Shown here: positions 8,011 to 16,024 of the stretch, piece after piece | Layout: the number at the start of each line of letters is the position of its first letter | Position numbering within the stretch: the stretch's first letter is position 1 | Origin: an uncultured Thermomicrobiales bacterium | GTDB taxonomy: Bacteria > Chloroflexota > Chloroflexia > Thermomicrobiales > UBA6265 | Assembly: GCA_902806345.1 (NCBI GenBank) | Contig: CADCWF010000365.1 | Coordinates: forward strand, 1-48,582 | Length of the DNA: 48,582 nucleotides | Direction: 5' to 3' | The notes under the pieces: generated by a model | Databases searched by the model: none | The model's input: only the letters and a program-made list of their open reading frames with translations | Told to the model about the DNA's origin: nothing | Position numbers and translations under genes: made by a program

Positions 8011-8921
8011 AGGACGATGCTCGCGGCGAAGGGGACGGCGAACAGGAGTGCCAGGCGGGCGGTCTTGCCGAGCAACGGGTTGAGCGCCCGGCCGTCGGCC
8101 AGGTGGAGGTCGAGTCCGAGCCGGAAGGCGACCCGCAGCGCGGCCCACGAGAGCCACCAGAAGGGCCCGAGGAAGCCGGCCAGCCAGAGCCCTAGCGGGG
8201 TCGCGAAGGCGACCGCCAGCAACCCGAGGTACTCGATCCGGGCGAAGCGCGGCCCGAAGCGGACGGCGAGCGTCATCTTGCGGGCGGCGCGGTCGGTCGG
8301 GATGTCGCGCAGGTTGTTGACCACGAGCACCGCCGTCACGATGGCGCCGATCGGGACGGAGGCCCAGAGCGCCAGCGGGGTCAGCTCCCGGGTCTGGACG
8401 TAGGCGCTGCCGGCGACCCCGGCGAGGCCGAAGAAGAGGAAGACGAAAATCTCCCCCAGTCCGAGGTAGCCGAGCGGCGCCGGGCCGCCGGTGTAGGCGA
8501 CGGCGGCGACGAGCGCCGCCAGCCCGAGCAGGAGGATTGGCCAGCCGCCGCGCCAGACGAGATAGAGCCCGGCGAGCGTCGCCAAGCCGAGGACGACGCT
8601 GGTGGCGACGGCCACCTGCCGCGTCGAGAGCAGGCCGCACTGGGTGACGCGGGTCGGACCGAGGCGGTCGGCGGTGTCGGCGCCGCGGTGGAAGTCGAGC
8701 ACGTCGTTGGCGAGGTTGGAGCCGACCTGGAGCAGCAGCGCGACCGCCAGCGCGACGAGCGCGGTCGCGAGGTGGAAGCCTCCCTCGTGCCAGGCGACGG
8801 CGCTGCCGACGAGGATCGGGGCGACGGCTGCCGGCAGCGTCCGCGGCCGGACCGCGAGCAGCCACGCGCGAAAGGGCGAAACGGAAGCGGTCGCGGCGGC
8901 GGGAGCGGCAGCGTGGGTCAT
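8007..8921 (-). CDS. menA: 1,4-dihydroxy-2-naphthoate polyprenyltransferase (MenA)
   Basis: A 304-residue integral membrane prenyltransferase that attaches the isoprenoid tail to 1,4-dihydroxy-2-naphthoate. The first Asp-rich motif is visible in NLANDVLDFHRGADTADR and the second in NNLRDIPTDRAARKMTLAVRFG, followed by several hydrophobic helices. The ATG at 8921 begins MTHAAAPAAA, shortly before the conserved RAWLLAVRPRTLPAA. An in-frame GTG at 8993 would add 24 residues but would push into the tmRNA promoter region, so I prefer 8921; no strong ribosome-binding site decides it. It overlaps menG by four bases. Confidence 0.9.
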   Translation of the reverse strand: MTHAAAPAAATASVSPFRAWLLAVRPRTLPAAVAPILVGSAVAWHEGGFHLATALVALAVALLLQVGSNLANDVLDFHRGADTADRLGPTRVTQCGLLSTRQVAVATSVVLGLATLAGLYLVWRGGWPILLLGLAALVAAVAYTGGPAPLGYLGLGEIFVFLFFGLAGVAGSAYVQTRELTPLALWASVPIGAIVTAVLVVNNLRDIPTDRAARKMTLAVRFGPRFARIEYLGLLAVAFATPLGLWLAGFLGPFWWLSWAALRVAFRLGLDLHLADGRALNPLLGKTARLALLFAVPFAASIVL

Positions 8922-9010
8922 GGAGCGTATCGTACGCGCGGCGAAGGTTTCGCGGTCGCGCTCGTGCGACGCAACGCCGCCTGACCGATCCACCTGAGGC
9001 CAAGACGAGG

Positions 9011-9019
9011 TGGTATACT
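9011..9019 (+). promoter_or_regulatory. Extended -10 promoter of tmRNA
   Basis: TGGTATACT (TG-N-TATACT) lies 13 bases before the mature 5' end of tmRNA. A CCTGAG about 15 bases upstream is only a poor -35. A short precursor trimmed by RNase P would fit this spacing. Confidence 0.5.
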
Positions 9020-9032
9020 AGTGGCTGGTCAC

Positions 9033-9390
9033 GGGGATGTTTGGTTTCGACAGGGTCGTAGGTCAGATCGTTGCGCGCCGAGGCGCCCGAGGCCTCGTAA
9101 AAACGGGCACCCAAGAGCTGCGAACCAGCCTCTTGCTCTCGCTGCCTAAGTCTCAGACCTCTAGGTAGCGCGTCCGACCGGTCTTTCCCCTTCCGGGGCC
9201 GGGATCGGGCGTCACCTTAGGAAGGGTGCGGCGGTCTAGTTTGCCGGAGCGCGACCGCCCAAGGCAGTCCGGCTCACCGTTAGGGAACCCCGTCGGTGGG
9301 GGTCCCGAGCGGCACGAAAAACGCCGACTACGCGCGTAGGATACGCTCGGCTCGCGGTCTTGGACGGGGGTTCGACTCCCCCCATCTCCA
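9033..9390 (+). ncRNA. ssrA: Transfer-messenger RNA (tmRNA, ssrA)
   Basis: This one-piece tmRNA, about 358 bases long, rescues stalled ribosomes. The 5' end GGGGATGTTTGGTTTCGACA and the 3' T-arm GGGGGTTCGACTCCCCC with CATCTCCA are diagnostic; GGGGATG pairs with CATCTCC as the acceptor stem, and the 3' CCA is not fully encoded. The mRNA-like part reads GCG AAC CAG CCT CTT GCT CTC GCT GCC TAA at 9120-9149, giving the degradation tag ANQPLALAA and an immediate stop; a resume codon one triplet earlier would add one Ala. The C-terminal LALAA is what tail-specific proteases recognise. The tRNA-like half is complete. Confidence 0.95.
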
Positions 9391-9402
9391 CCCCCAACCG
9401 GC

Positions 9403-9430
9403 ACGGCCCATCCTTAACGGGGTGGGCCGT
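9403..9430 (+). terminator. Intrinsic terminator of tmRNA
   Basis: ACGGCCCATCC pairs with GGGTGGGCCGT (11 bp including one G-T pair) across a short TTAACG loop. The stem runs straight into TTTGCTT. It sits 13 bases after the tmRNA 3' end. The remaining gap to 9700 holds nothing else I can support. Confidence 0.75.
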
Positions 9431-9699
9431 TTGCTTGCCGTCGTCCGTACCGTCCCAAGAGGCCCCGCCGCCGTGCCCGACGCCAAAGCCATCGGGTTGA
9501 AGCGACGTAGACCCCTTCCGGACGGGAGCATTCCGGCCGTCACCGGTCGAGCCGCGGTGGACGGGCTCGTCGGGACCGCTCCCTGCGTCACGTACCGGCG
9601 CATCAGCATCGGGTTCGCCCCGATCCATCGAGCTTTGGCGCCGCAGCCCGATCCGGTGATGGTCGGGGGCTCGTCCGAGGAACAGCCGGTCGGGCTCTG

Positions 9700-10143
9700 C
9701 TAGACCTCGACCGCCGCCACCTCCACCACCTCGTCGATCACCCTCAGGTCGCCGACGATCGTGCGGTGAACAGGGCAGCGCTCGGCGATCTCGCGCAGAC
9801 GCTGCCGCTGCTCCCCGTCGAGCGGCCCGACGAGGTCGATCTCGCGCCGGATCTCTTCCCAGCGGACGGTCGTGCGTCCGTCGTCGCCGGGGGCCGCGTG
9901 CCGTTCGTGGCGGAGGCGGACGGTGACCCCTTCCAGCGGCCCCCCCTTGCGGCGGGCGTAGGCGTGGAGCGTCATCGTCGTGCAACTGCCGAGGGCGGCG
10001 AGCAGCAGGTCGTACGGGTCGGGGCCGAGGTCGTCGCCGTTCGCGTCCGCGGGCTCATCGGCCAGCCAGGCGTGGTTGCCCGCCTCGATCTCGGCCGTTT
10101 AGACCGCACCGGGAACTGACCGCACCGTGACCACCGCACTCAT
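9700..10143 (-). pseudogene. OsmC/Ohr-like protein gene interrupted by an in-frame TAA
   Basis: The leftward frame from the ATG at 10143 (GAGGAG nine bases upstream) would give a 147-residue OsmC-family protein, the normal length. These proteins use Cys thiols to reduce organic hydroperoxides. Family landmarks are in order: AGNHAWLADEP, GPDPYDLLLAALGSCTTMTLHAYARRKG with the first catalytic Cys in GSCT, and EIAERCPVHRT with the second. Codon 15 (10101-10099) is TAA, at a position usually filled by Tyr, Lys or Gln before T-x-E-I. The first downstream ATG, at 9975, would lose the first catalytic Cys. So the gene is broken by a single base, or the base is a sequencing error. It is last in a leftward group behind the EVE and ferredoxin genes. 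Confidence 0.8.
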
Positions 10144-10180
10144 TGCCGCCCGCTCCTCTACCGTGACCGCGACCACACCG

Positions 10181-10531
10181 TCAGTTCCACGATCGGTTCC
10201 CCGGTTTCGCCCGAGCCGGCTTCGGCCGGAACAGCCACCCCTCGGCCACCTCGCCGCCCGCCAGGTGACGGGCGACGATCTCCTCGATCGCGCCTTCGTC
10301 CAGGAGGTTGTAGAAGACCGGGCCGGGGTAGACGTTCATCGATGGGCCGTAGTCGCAGCGGTCGCGGCAGGTCGTCGCCAGCACCTCGACCCGGTCGGCC
10401 AGCCCCGCCCGCGCCACGGCAACCTGCAGACCCGGCAGCAGCGTCCGGCTGCCTCGGGCCGAGCAGTTCGGTCCGAGGCAAAGGTGGACCCGGTAGGTCG
10501 CCCCGCCCGGCGCGTCGCTACCGTTGGTCAT
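10181..10531 (-). CDS. Thioredoxin-like [2Fe-2S] ferredoxin domain protein
   Basis: A 116-residue protein with the Cys pattern of thioredoxin-fold [2Fe-2S] ferredoxins: C18-x4-C23 (LCLGPNCSARGS) and C55-x3-C59 (TTCRDRCDYGP), followed by VYPGPVFYNLLDEGAIEEIVARHL, the usual C-terminal part. Related domains occur in NuoE and in stand-alone ferredoxins that accept electrons in the cytosol. The ATG at 10531 lies inside the end of the upstream EVE gene (14-base overlap), so translation is probably coupled. No separate ribosome-binding site is evident; a TTG two codons earlier is an alternative start. Confidence 0.82.
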   Translation of the reverse strand: MTNGSDAPGGATYRVHLCLGPNCSARGSRTLLPGLQVAVARAGLADRVEVLATTCRDRCDYGPSMNVYPGPVFYNLLDEGAIEEIVARHLAGGEVAEGWLFRPKPARAKPGNRSWN

Positions 10532-11012
10532 GGCCAACGGTGGCGGGAACCCGCGCCGCCGCCTCCATCGCTTCGTGGATCAGCGCGTAGTCGGCGGGGC
10601 CGATCTCGTGGACGTTGCCCTGGAAGGCGAGCGTCCAGTTGGCGGCCGGCCACTTGGCGGCGTAGACCATCCGCCGGGCGATCGGCTCGGCCGGCACCAC
10701 GCCCTCCTCGCCGAGGATTAGATCCGGCGAGATGCGGACCCGGAAGGGGTACTCCTCGGCCGCCTTCTTCGGGTCGTTGCTGGTCCAGATCCGCTCGGTG
10801 CTCTCGAAGAAGGGCGACTCGATGGTGGCGACGGCGGCGAACGCCTTGCGCCCGGTCAGGTAGTAGACCAACTTGTCGCCGGCCGCCATCCGCTCCGCCT
10901 TCTTGCGGTGGCGCGACTTGATGCCCTGGAGCGTGAAACCCAGTTCGGCCGTGCGCCGGAAATTGTCCGGCGAGCCGACGATGATCCAGTGGTTTTGCCC
11001 GGGCTCGGCCAT
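10518..11012 (-). CDS. EVE-domain (PUA-like) protein
   Basis: A 164-residue protein of the EVE family, a PUA-related fold thought to bind modified nucleotides in RNA or DNA. The N-terminal NHWIIVGSPDNFRRTAELGFTLQG and the central GDKLVYYLTGRKAFAAVATIES match the fold's first strands and pocket. The C-terminal RMVYAAKWPAANWTLAFQGNVHEI is also typical. The ATG at 11012 opens MAEPGQNHWIIV; the frame continues upstream in non-family sequence. EVE proteins are often found near defence genes, but here the neighbours are an electron carrier and an OsmC gene, which points to a housekeeping or stress role. The ligand is unknown. Confidence 0.82.
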   Translation of the reverse strand: MAEPGQNHWIIVGSPDNFRRTAELGFTLQGIKSRHRKKAERMAAGDKLVYYLTGRKAFAAVATIESPFFESTERIWTSNDPKKAAEEYPFRVRISPDLILGEEGVVPAEPIARRMVYAAKWPAANWTLAFQGNVHEIGPADYALIHEAMEAAARVPATVGHDQR

Positions 11013-11143
11013 CGCGCTCGTCCATCCTCTGGTCGCCGTCGTACCTGGACGGCCCTCGGGGGGCTGGTCGGAGTATGGCACGTGGCCGGCACCTGATGGA
11101 CCTGCGCGAACCTCGCTTCCGTGCGACTCCGCCCCATTCCTGC

Positions 11144-11172
11144 TTGTGCCTCCTCCCACCCGAGGGCGATAC
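11144..11172 (+). promoter_or_regulatory. Possible promoter of the GlcD-type oxidase
   Basis: TTGTGC at 11144-11149 and GATACT at 11167-11172 are spaced by 17 bases, about 40 bases before the start codon. Both hexamers are imperfect. Confidence 0.35.
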
Positions 11173-11213
11173 TTTGGCCAGTCGCGCCGCGCACCACCCC
11201 GGACGGAACCGCC

Positions 11214-12674
11214 ATGGACCGAGCCGCCCTGATCGACAAGCTGCGGGACATCTGCGGGGAGGGCGGTGTCTTCCACACCCCCTCCGACCTGATGGTCTAC
11301 GAGTACGACGGCGGCGTCGACGGCGCGGTCGAGACCGGCCGACCGGTGGCGGTCACGCTGCCGACGACGACCGAGCAGGTGGCAGCCATCGTCAAACTTG
11401 CCCACGCCGCCGGCATCCCCGTCACTGCCCGCGGCGCCGGCACCGGCCTCTCCGGCGGCGCTATCACCGAGGAGGGCGGGATCATCGTCGCCCTGACCCG
11501 GATGGACCGCATCGTCGAGGTCGACCGCGAGGACCGGACGGCGCTGGTCGAGCCGGGGGTGATCAACCTGGAGTTGTCGGAGGCGACGGGGCCGCAGGGG
11601 ATGTTCTTCGCCCCCGACCCCTCCAGCCAGAAGGCCTGCACGATCGGCGGCAACGTCGCCGAGAACTCCGGCGGCCCCCACTGCCTCAAGTACGGCGTGA
11701 CGACCAACCACATCCTCGGCCTGGAAGTCGTGCTGCCGGACGGCCGGGTGGTCTGGACGGGCGGTCGAGCCTCGGGCGCGCCCGGCTACGACTTGACCGG
11801 GGCGCTGGTCGGCTCGGAGGGGATGCTCGGGATCGTGACCAAGGCGCTCGTCAAGCTGACCCCCAACCCGGAGGCGATCCTCGTCCAGCTCGCCGCCTTC
11901 CCCGACATCGACTCGGCCTCCCAGGCGACCTCGAAGATCATCGCCGCCGGCATCATCCCGGCCGCGCTGGAGATGATGGACAACCTCTGCATCCAGGCGG
12001 TCGAGCCGCAGTACCACGCCGGCTACCCGATGGACGCCGGGGCGGTGCTGCTGGTCGAGACGGACGGCTCGGCCGAGGAGGTGCGGGCGGTCGGCGAGGA
12101 GATCGCCGCGATCTGCCGGGAGTGCGGCGCGACCGAGGTCCGGATCGCGACCGAGCAGGGCGAGCGGGACCGGCTCTGGAAGGGCCGCAAGATGGTGCTG
12201 GCGGCGATGGGCCGCCTCTCGCCCAACTACTACCTGCACGACACCGTCGTCCCCCGCTCCCAGCTGCCGGCGACCGTCGCTCGGGTGGCGGAGATCTCGG
12301 CCGACTCCGGACTGCCGATCGCCAACGTCTTCCACGCCGGCGACGGCAACCTCCACCCGCTGATGCTCTTCGACCGCCGCAAGCCGGGCGACACCGAGCG
12401 GATGCTGGAGGCGGGCAAGGAGATCATCAAGTTCTGCGTCTCGGTGGGAGGAGCGCTCTCCGGCGAGCACGGGATCGGCACCGAGAAGCGGGACTACATG
12501 ACCCTGGTCTACACCGCCGAGGACCTGGCGGCCATGGCCGGGCTGAAGAACGCGTTCGATCCCGGCGGCCGGTTCAACCCGGGCAAACTCTTCCCGAAGG
12601 GGTACGTATGCGGCGAGGTGCGGGCGCTGCGGGCGCAAGCGATCGCCCAGAAGCACGGGATCTACGCCTGGTAG
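11214..12674 (+). CDS. FAD-linked oxidase, glycolate oxidase subunit GlcD / D-lactate dehydrogenase family
   Basis: A 486-residue FAD enzyme that oxidises 2-hydroxy acids such as glycolate or D-lactate. The FAD-binding PCMH domain is seen at residues 45-230 (VTARGAGTGLSGGA, then GGNVAENSGGPHCLKYGVT), and the C-terminal cap holds HAGDGNLHPLMLF and the family end motif GALSGEHGIGTEKRDYM. The ATG at 11214 starts the natural protein; upstream codons are not family-like. Length is standard for GlcD. GlcE and GlcF partners are not adjacent, so it may act alone as a D-lactate dehydrogenase or the partners may lie elsewhere. Confidence 0.85.
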   Translation: MDRAALIDKLRDICGEGGVFHTPSDLMVYEYDGGVDGAVETGRPVAVTLPTTTEQVAAIVKLAHAAGIPVTARGAGTGLSGGAITEEGGIIVALTRMDRIVEVDREDRTALVEPGVINLELSEATGPQGMFFAPDPSSQKACTIGGNVAENSGGPHCLKYGVTTNHILGLEVVLPDGRVVWTGGRASGAPGYDLTGALVGSEGMLGIVTKALVKLTPNPEAILVQLAAFPDIDSASQATSKIIAAGIIPAALEMMDNLCIQAVEPQYHAGYPMDAGAVLLVETDGSAEEVRAVGEEIAAICRECGATEVRIATEQGERDRLWKGRKMVLAAMGRLSPNYYLHDTVVPRSQLPATVARVAEISADSGLPIANVFHAGDGNLHPLMLFDRRKPGDTERMLEAGKEIIKFCVSVGGALSGEHGIGTEKRDYMTLVYTAEDLAAMAGLKNAFDPGGRFNPGKLFPKGYVCGEVRALRAQAIAQKHGIYAW

Positions 12675-12711
12675 GAGTTCCCTCCCGGCTCGATGGCTAC
12701 CATGGCCATCG

Positions 12712-13080
12712 TCATGTTGCCGTCACGTCGTCGCCTCGCCTGGCTTCATAGTCGACGCCGTTCTCGGCCAGCCACTTCGGGTCCGGATATCCGCTGCCAC
12801 CGATTGCCGGTTCGGCGCCGCCCTCCGCCGGTCTCAGGTAGAAGTGGATGAGGAAGACCTGGCGGCCAGCGGCGTTCATGCGGGCCACGTCGAGGCTTCG
12901 GGTACCCGCCGGTTCGTCGACGCTCTTCGGAACAGGCTCCTTGCGCCGGCAACACCCGAACTCGCCTTGGTTGGCCCGTTCGAGGTAGCCGCCCCGGTTG
13001 AACCGGTCGCGGAGTTCCGTCGCAGGAACCGGCGAAGGAGCGATCGAATTGGAAGGGTCATCTCCGATCTTCGTCGGCAC
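12712..13080 (-). CDS. Small protein of unknown function
   Basis: I do not recognise this gene by name. From a GTG at 13080 the leftward frame gives about 122 residues. The C-terminal half looks like real protein (QVFLIHFYLRPAEGG, then GGSGYPDPKWLAENGVDYEARR), with aromatic and acidic positions atypical of GC-rich shadow frames. The N-terminal part (ATELRDRFNRGGYLERANQGEF) is also protein-like. The open frame continues to 13335, but that part is the shadow of the opposite-strand gene. No strong ribosome-binding site supports the start. Codons here use more A and T in third position than neighbours, suggesting an accessory region. Its 5' end overlaps that of the divergent gene at 13048. Confidence 0.45.
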   Translation of the reverse strand: MPTKIGDDPSNSIAPSPVPATELRDRFNRGGYLERANQGEFGCCRRKEPVPKSVDEPAGTRSLDVARMNAAGRQVFLIHFYLRPAEGGAEPAIGGSGYPDPKWLAENGVDYEARRGDDVTAT

Positions 13081-13314
13081 CTGGCCGGTCTCGTCGATGG
13101 CTCCATCTCGATCGATCAGTTCCACAGCTGGTTCGTTGAGTGCGAGCCGGCGGTCGAGCAGTGGGGCAACGACGAAGATGTCGACCTTGCGAACCTCGTG
13201 TTCAGTCGGTTTGCGGAATACACGAGCAAGTACATCGGTGAGCCGGGACTCATCGATGCGCTTCGCGACGACGCCGACGTGCTGAGCCCGGTGATGCCTG
13301 GATTCCGATCGTGA
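13048..13314 (+). CDS. Small acidic protein of unknown function, start codon apparently ATT
   Basis: The C-terminal 88 residues of a rightward frame look genuine: GRVISDLRRHLAGLVDG, SISIDQFHSWFVECEPAVEQW, then DLANLVFSRFAEYTSKYIGE. The layout (short helix, DQFHxWFV, then a helix ending in AEYT) resembles small uncharacterised bacterial proteins of this length. An ideal AAGGAG lies at 13035-13040, seven bases before the codon ATT at 13048, where ATG would be expected. No ATG, GTG or TTG lies nearby in frame. Either ATT is used, or the start codon has been lost and this is a pseudogene. The frame is open back to 12844, but that segment is the shadow of the leftward gene. Confidence 0.45.
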   Translation: MGRVISDLRRHLAGLVDGSISIDQFHSWFVECEPAVEQWGNDEDVDLANLVFSRFAEYTSKYIGEPGLIDALRDDADVLSPVMPGFRS

Positions 13315-13422
13315 TGATCGCTGGGCGGGCTTCACGCCAGTTCTGAGTCGCCCTCTTGGCCTCGATCTGTGGGTCGACTGGTCTCTCCGATGGGAACCTC
13401 TGAACTGCCATCCCGGCGCTCC

Positions 13423-14004
13423 CTACCCCTGCCCCACCTCCCGCAGCGCCGCGACCACTCGCTCTTCGACCGGTAGCTCCAGCTGACCGGCCGTGCGGGC
13501 GGCGGCGGCGTGGGCCTCGGCGGCGGTGTAGCCGAGCGCGCGCAGCGCGGCGATGACCTCGGTGTCCGCCTTCGTCGCCGGCCCCGCCGGTCCCTCGGGC
13601 AGCGGGACCAGCTTGCCGCGCAGCTCCAGGATGAGGCGGGAGGCGGTCTTGCGGCCGACACCGGGGACGGTCGCCAGGAGGTCGGCGTTCTCGTCCAGGA
13701 TCGCCGCCGCCAGGGCGTCGGGCCGCATCTTCGAGAGGATCGTGCAGGCCAGCCGGGGGCCGACGCCGGTGATTCCGATCAGCGTCTCGAAGAGGCGCAG
13801 CTCGTCCGTCTCGGCGAAGCCATAGAGCGTCAGCTGGTCCTCGCGGACGAAGAGGAAGGTGTGGAGGCGGACGAGGTCGCCGGGCCCGCCGACCGCGGCC
13901 AGGGTGGTCCCGCTCGTGTTGACCTTGTAGACGACGCCGCCGACGTCGACGAAGAGGACGTCCGGCGTCGTCGCCTCGATCCGCCCCTTGAGCCCGGCGA
14001 TCAC
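13423..14004 (-). CDS. ruvA: Holliday junction branch-migration protein RuvA
   Basis: A 193-residue RuvA, which binds Holliday junctions and loads the RuvB motor in recombinational repair. The N-terminal OB-fold (MIAGLKGRIEATTPDVLFVDVGGVVYKV) and the tandem helix-hairpin-helix motifs (LIGITGVGPRLA and LATVPGVGRKTASRLILELRGKL) are present, followed by the small C-terminal domain (ADTEVIAALRALGYTAAEA) that contacts RuvB. The GTG at 14004 overlaps the upstream amidohydrolase stop by four bases (GTGA), implying coupling. ruvB and ruvC are not adjacent on either side. Confidence 0.92.
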   Translation of the reverse strand: MIAGLKGRIEATTPDVLFVDVGGVVYKVNTSGTTLAAVGGPGDLVRLHTFLFVREDQLTLYGFAETDELRLFETLIGITGVGPRLACTILSKMRPDALAAAILDENADLLATVPGVGRKTASRLILELRGKLVPLPEGPAGPATKADTEVIAALRALGYTAAEAHAAAARTAGQLELPVEERVVAALREVGQG

Positions 14005-14876
14005 GACGGCACCCCCGCCCGCTCCGGGAGCGCGTAGACGCGCCGGGCGTTGCCGCCGAACAGGGCATCGGCTTCGTCGGCGCGGACCCCGGCCTCGTCG
14101 CGGCTGCGGCGCAGGAAGCGCTCCATCCCGAGCACCGGGTAGTCGCTGCCCCAGAGCACCTTGGCCGGGCCGACGACGTCGAGCACCGCCCGGAAGACCG
14201 CCGGCCGGTAGAGGTAAGTGCTGGCCGCCGTGTCGTACCAGACGTTCGCGCACGCCGCGGCCACCTCCGGCATCAGCTCGTAGAAGGGCAGTCCGCCGCC
14301 CCAATGGGCGAGCACGACCCGGAGATCCGGGAACGCGCCGACGAACGCCAGGAGCTTGTCGGGGGTGGCGGTGCCCTTGCCGGGGTAGGCGTGCCCGAGC
14401 GGCTCGGAGGCGTGGAGCAGGAGCGGTCGGTCCGCGTCGATGCAGGCGAGCGCGACCGGGGCGAGCGCGGCCGGGTCGGCGAGGTCGAACCCCTGGCCGT
14501 CCGCGTTCAACTCGCCCAGGCCGGAGGCCCCTAGGGCGAACGCCCGCGCGGCCTCCTGAGCCGCCCCCGGGCCGTGCTTCGGGGAGACGCTGGCGAGCCA
14601 AGCGACCCGGCCGCCGCCGCGCTGGCTCGCCTCGGCCAGCACGTCGTTCTCCGCCCGGCAGCGGCCGGGGTCGCTCCAGGGGAAGCCGCAGGCAACCGCC
14701 GTCTCGACGCCGGCCTCGTCCATCGCCGCCAGGAGGTCGGTTTCGCCGGCGAGTGCCGCCTTCGGGTTGGCGTAGAGGGCGCCGAACCACGGCTCCCGCC
14801 CGAGCAGCGCCTCCCGCCCGCGCACCACGTCGGGGCCGAAGAGGTGAGTATGGGCGTCGACGACCGCGGCGGCCAT
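14001..14876 (-). CDS. Amidohydrolase-2 family TIM-barrel metal-dependent hydrolase
   Basis: A 291-residue metal-dependent hydrolase or decarboxylase of the amidohydrolase-2 (PF04909-type) group. The first metal-binding motif is DAHTHLFGPD at residues 8-17, a His ligand follows in LLLHASEP and VLAHWGGG, and the metal Asp is in LWGSDYPVLGMER. Relatives cleave C-O, C-N or C-C bonds of small organic acids; the substrate is not predictable here. It lies between the PP2C phosphatase (17 bases upstream) and ruvA (four-base overlap) in a leftward transcript whose members share no obvious theme. Confidence 0.82.
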   Translation of the reverse strand: MAAAVVDAHTHLFGPDVVRGREALLGREPWFGALYANPKAALAGETDLLAAMDEAGVETAVACGFPWSDPGRCRAENDVLAEASQRGGGRVAWLASVSPKHGPGAAQEAARAFALGASGLGELNADGQGFDLADPAALAPVALACIDADRPLLLHASEPLGHAYPGKGTATPDKLLAFVGAFPDLRVVLAHWGGGLPFYELMPEVAAACANVWYDTAASTYLYRPAVFRAVLDVVGPAKVLWGSDYPVLGMERFLRRSRDEAGVRADEADALFGGNARRVYALPERAGVPS

Positions 14877-14893
14877 GCGATCCCCGGTGCCGG

Positions 14894-15817
14894 CTATGGC
14901 ACGACCCCAAGGACCAACGCGGCCACCAGGAGGAGGACGAGGATCGCCGCGATCGCCGCCGCGGCGATCGCCCCGACCGGCACCCCGCGGGCCGGGGCGG
15001 GTGCCGGCAGCGCGGTCGGCACCCGGGTCGGCACGGCGACGGCGACGACGGCCGAGACGTTGTCGGTCGTCCCCCGCTCCTTCGCCAGCCCGATCAGCCG
15101 CTCGACCGACTGCTCCGGCGCGGCGGCCGCCAGGATCTCGGCGTAGTCTCGCTGCTCCAGCACGTCGTGGAAGCCGTCGGTGCAGAGCAGCAGGCGGTCT
15201 TCCGGGAGCAACGTCAGCTCGAAGACGGCCGGCAGGTCGCGGGCGAGCTTCGGCTGGGTGCCGAGGGCGTGGGTGAGGATGTTGCGCTGTGGGCTGGTCC
15301 GCGCCTCCTCCCGGCTCAGCTCGCCCGCGGCTACCTGCTCCGCCACCAGGGAGTGGTCCTTGGTCACCTGGGTGACGCCCCGGCCGCGCAGGAGGTAGGC
15401 CCGGCTGTCGCCGACGCTGGCCACCGTCGCGTACTTGCCGCGGAGGATGGCGGCGGTCAGCGTGGTCCCCATCCCGGCCGCGCCGGTCGCCGCCGCCTCG
15501 GCCACGATCACTTCGTTGGCGCGGCGGAACGCCTGCTTCAGCAGGAGCGCGGCGTCGCCGTCGCCGCCGGGCTTGACCGCGTCGCGGATCGTCTCGATCG
15601 CGAGCCGGCTGGCCACCTCGCCGCCGGCGTGGCCGCCCATCCCGTCGGCAACGGCGAGGAGGAACGCGGGCGAGCCCGCTTTGCCCCGGTCGGGGGCGGC
15701 GAGCTCGATCGCCAACGCGGCGTCCTCGTTGCTCGGGCGGCCACCCGTGTCGGTGGCGGCGGCCACCGCGATCGCGAGCGTCTCGGGCAGCGCCGGCAAG
15801 GTCTGGCGGTCGGTCAC
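14894..15817 (-). CDS. PP2C-family protein phosphatase with C-terminal membrane anchor
   Basis: A 307-residue PPM/PP2C serine/threonine phosphatase. Metal-binding motifs are present in the expected order: DTGGRPSNEDA, VADGMGGHAGGEVAS, GTTLTAAIL, ASVGDSRAYLL, LCTDGFHDVL and GTTDNVSAVV. Residues of roughly 278-307 form a hydrophobic helix (AIAAAAIAAILVLLLVAALVLG) at the very C-terminus, so the catalytic domain should be cytosolic and membrane-tethered. It would reverse Ser/Thr kinase signalling; no kinase gene is in the window. The start is probably the GTG at 15817, with GAGGG about 12 bases upstream. It diverges from the lipoprotein gene at 16025. Confidence 0.85.
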   Translation of the reverse strand: MTDRQTLPALPETLAIAVAAATDTGGRPSNEDAALAIELAAPDRGKAGSPAFLLAVADGMGGHAGGEVASRLAIETIRDAVKPGGDGDAALLLKQAFRRANEVIVAEAAATGAAGMGTTLTAAILRGKYATVASVGDSRAYLLRGRGVTQVTKDHSLVAEQVAAGELSREEARTSPQRNILTHALGTQPKLARDLPAVFELTLLPEDRLLLCTDGFHDVLEQRDYAEILAAAAPEQSVERLIGLAKERGTTDNVSAVVAVAVPTRVPTALPAPAPARGVPVGAIAAAAIAAILVLLLVAALVLGVVP

Positions 15818-15966
15818 GGCTTGGGGCAACCCTCGTCTGGTCCGATCCGGGCCGGGTGCGGCAAACGGGCGCCACCGCGGACGAAACGGCTCGACCGGGC
15901 CGCGATCATAGCACGGCCGCTCGGGCACCCGGCCCCGACCGGGGTCGGGTTCGGGATTGGGTCGGG

Positions 15967-15975
15967 TGCTAGACT
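15967..15975 (+). promoter_or_regulatory. Extended -10 promoter of the lipoprotein gene
   Basis: TGCTAGACT (TG-N-TAGACT) lies 50 bases before the start codon. It closely resembles the elements at 5887 and 48333. Confidence 0.4.
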
Positions 15976-16024
15976 CGCTGTTGCTTCGACGGCGGCGGCG
16001 CGCCGCGCTCCGAGGAAACCCCGG

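Noticed and set aside
8922..8993. Upstream GTG start for menA
   Set aside because: The added residues are not family-like and would run into the tmRNA promoter region.
12844..13047. N-terminal extension of the small rightward gene
   Set aside because: It is antisense to the convincing part of the leftward gene and lacks a ribosome-binding site at its ATG.
13988..16024. Very long rightward open frame preceding the lipoprotein
   Set aside because: It is antisense to the amidohydrolase and PP2C genes, and its composition is Arg/Gly/Pro-dominated; only the part from 16025 is real.
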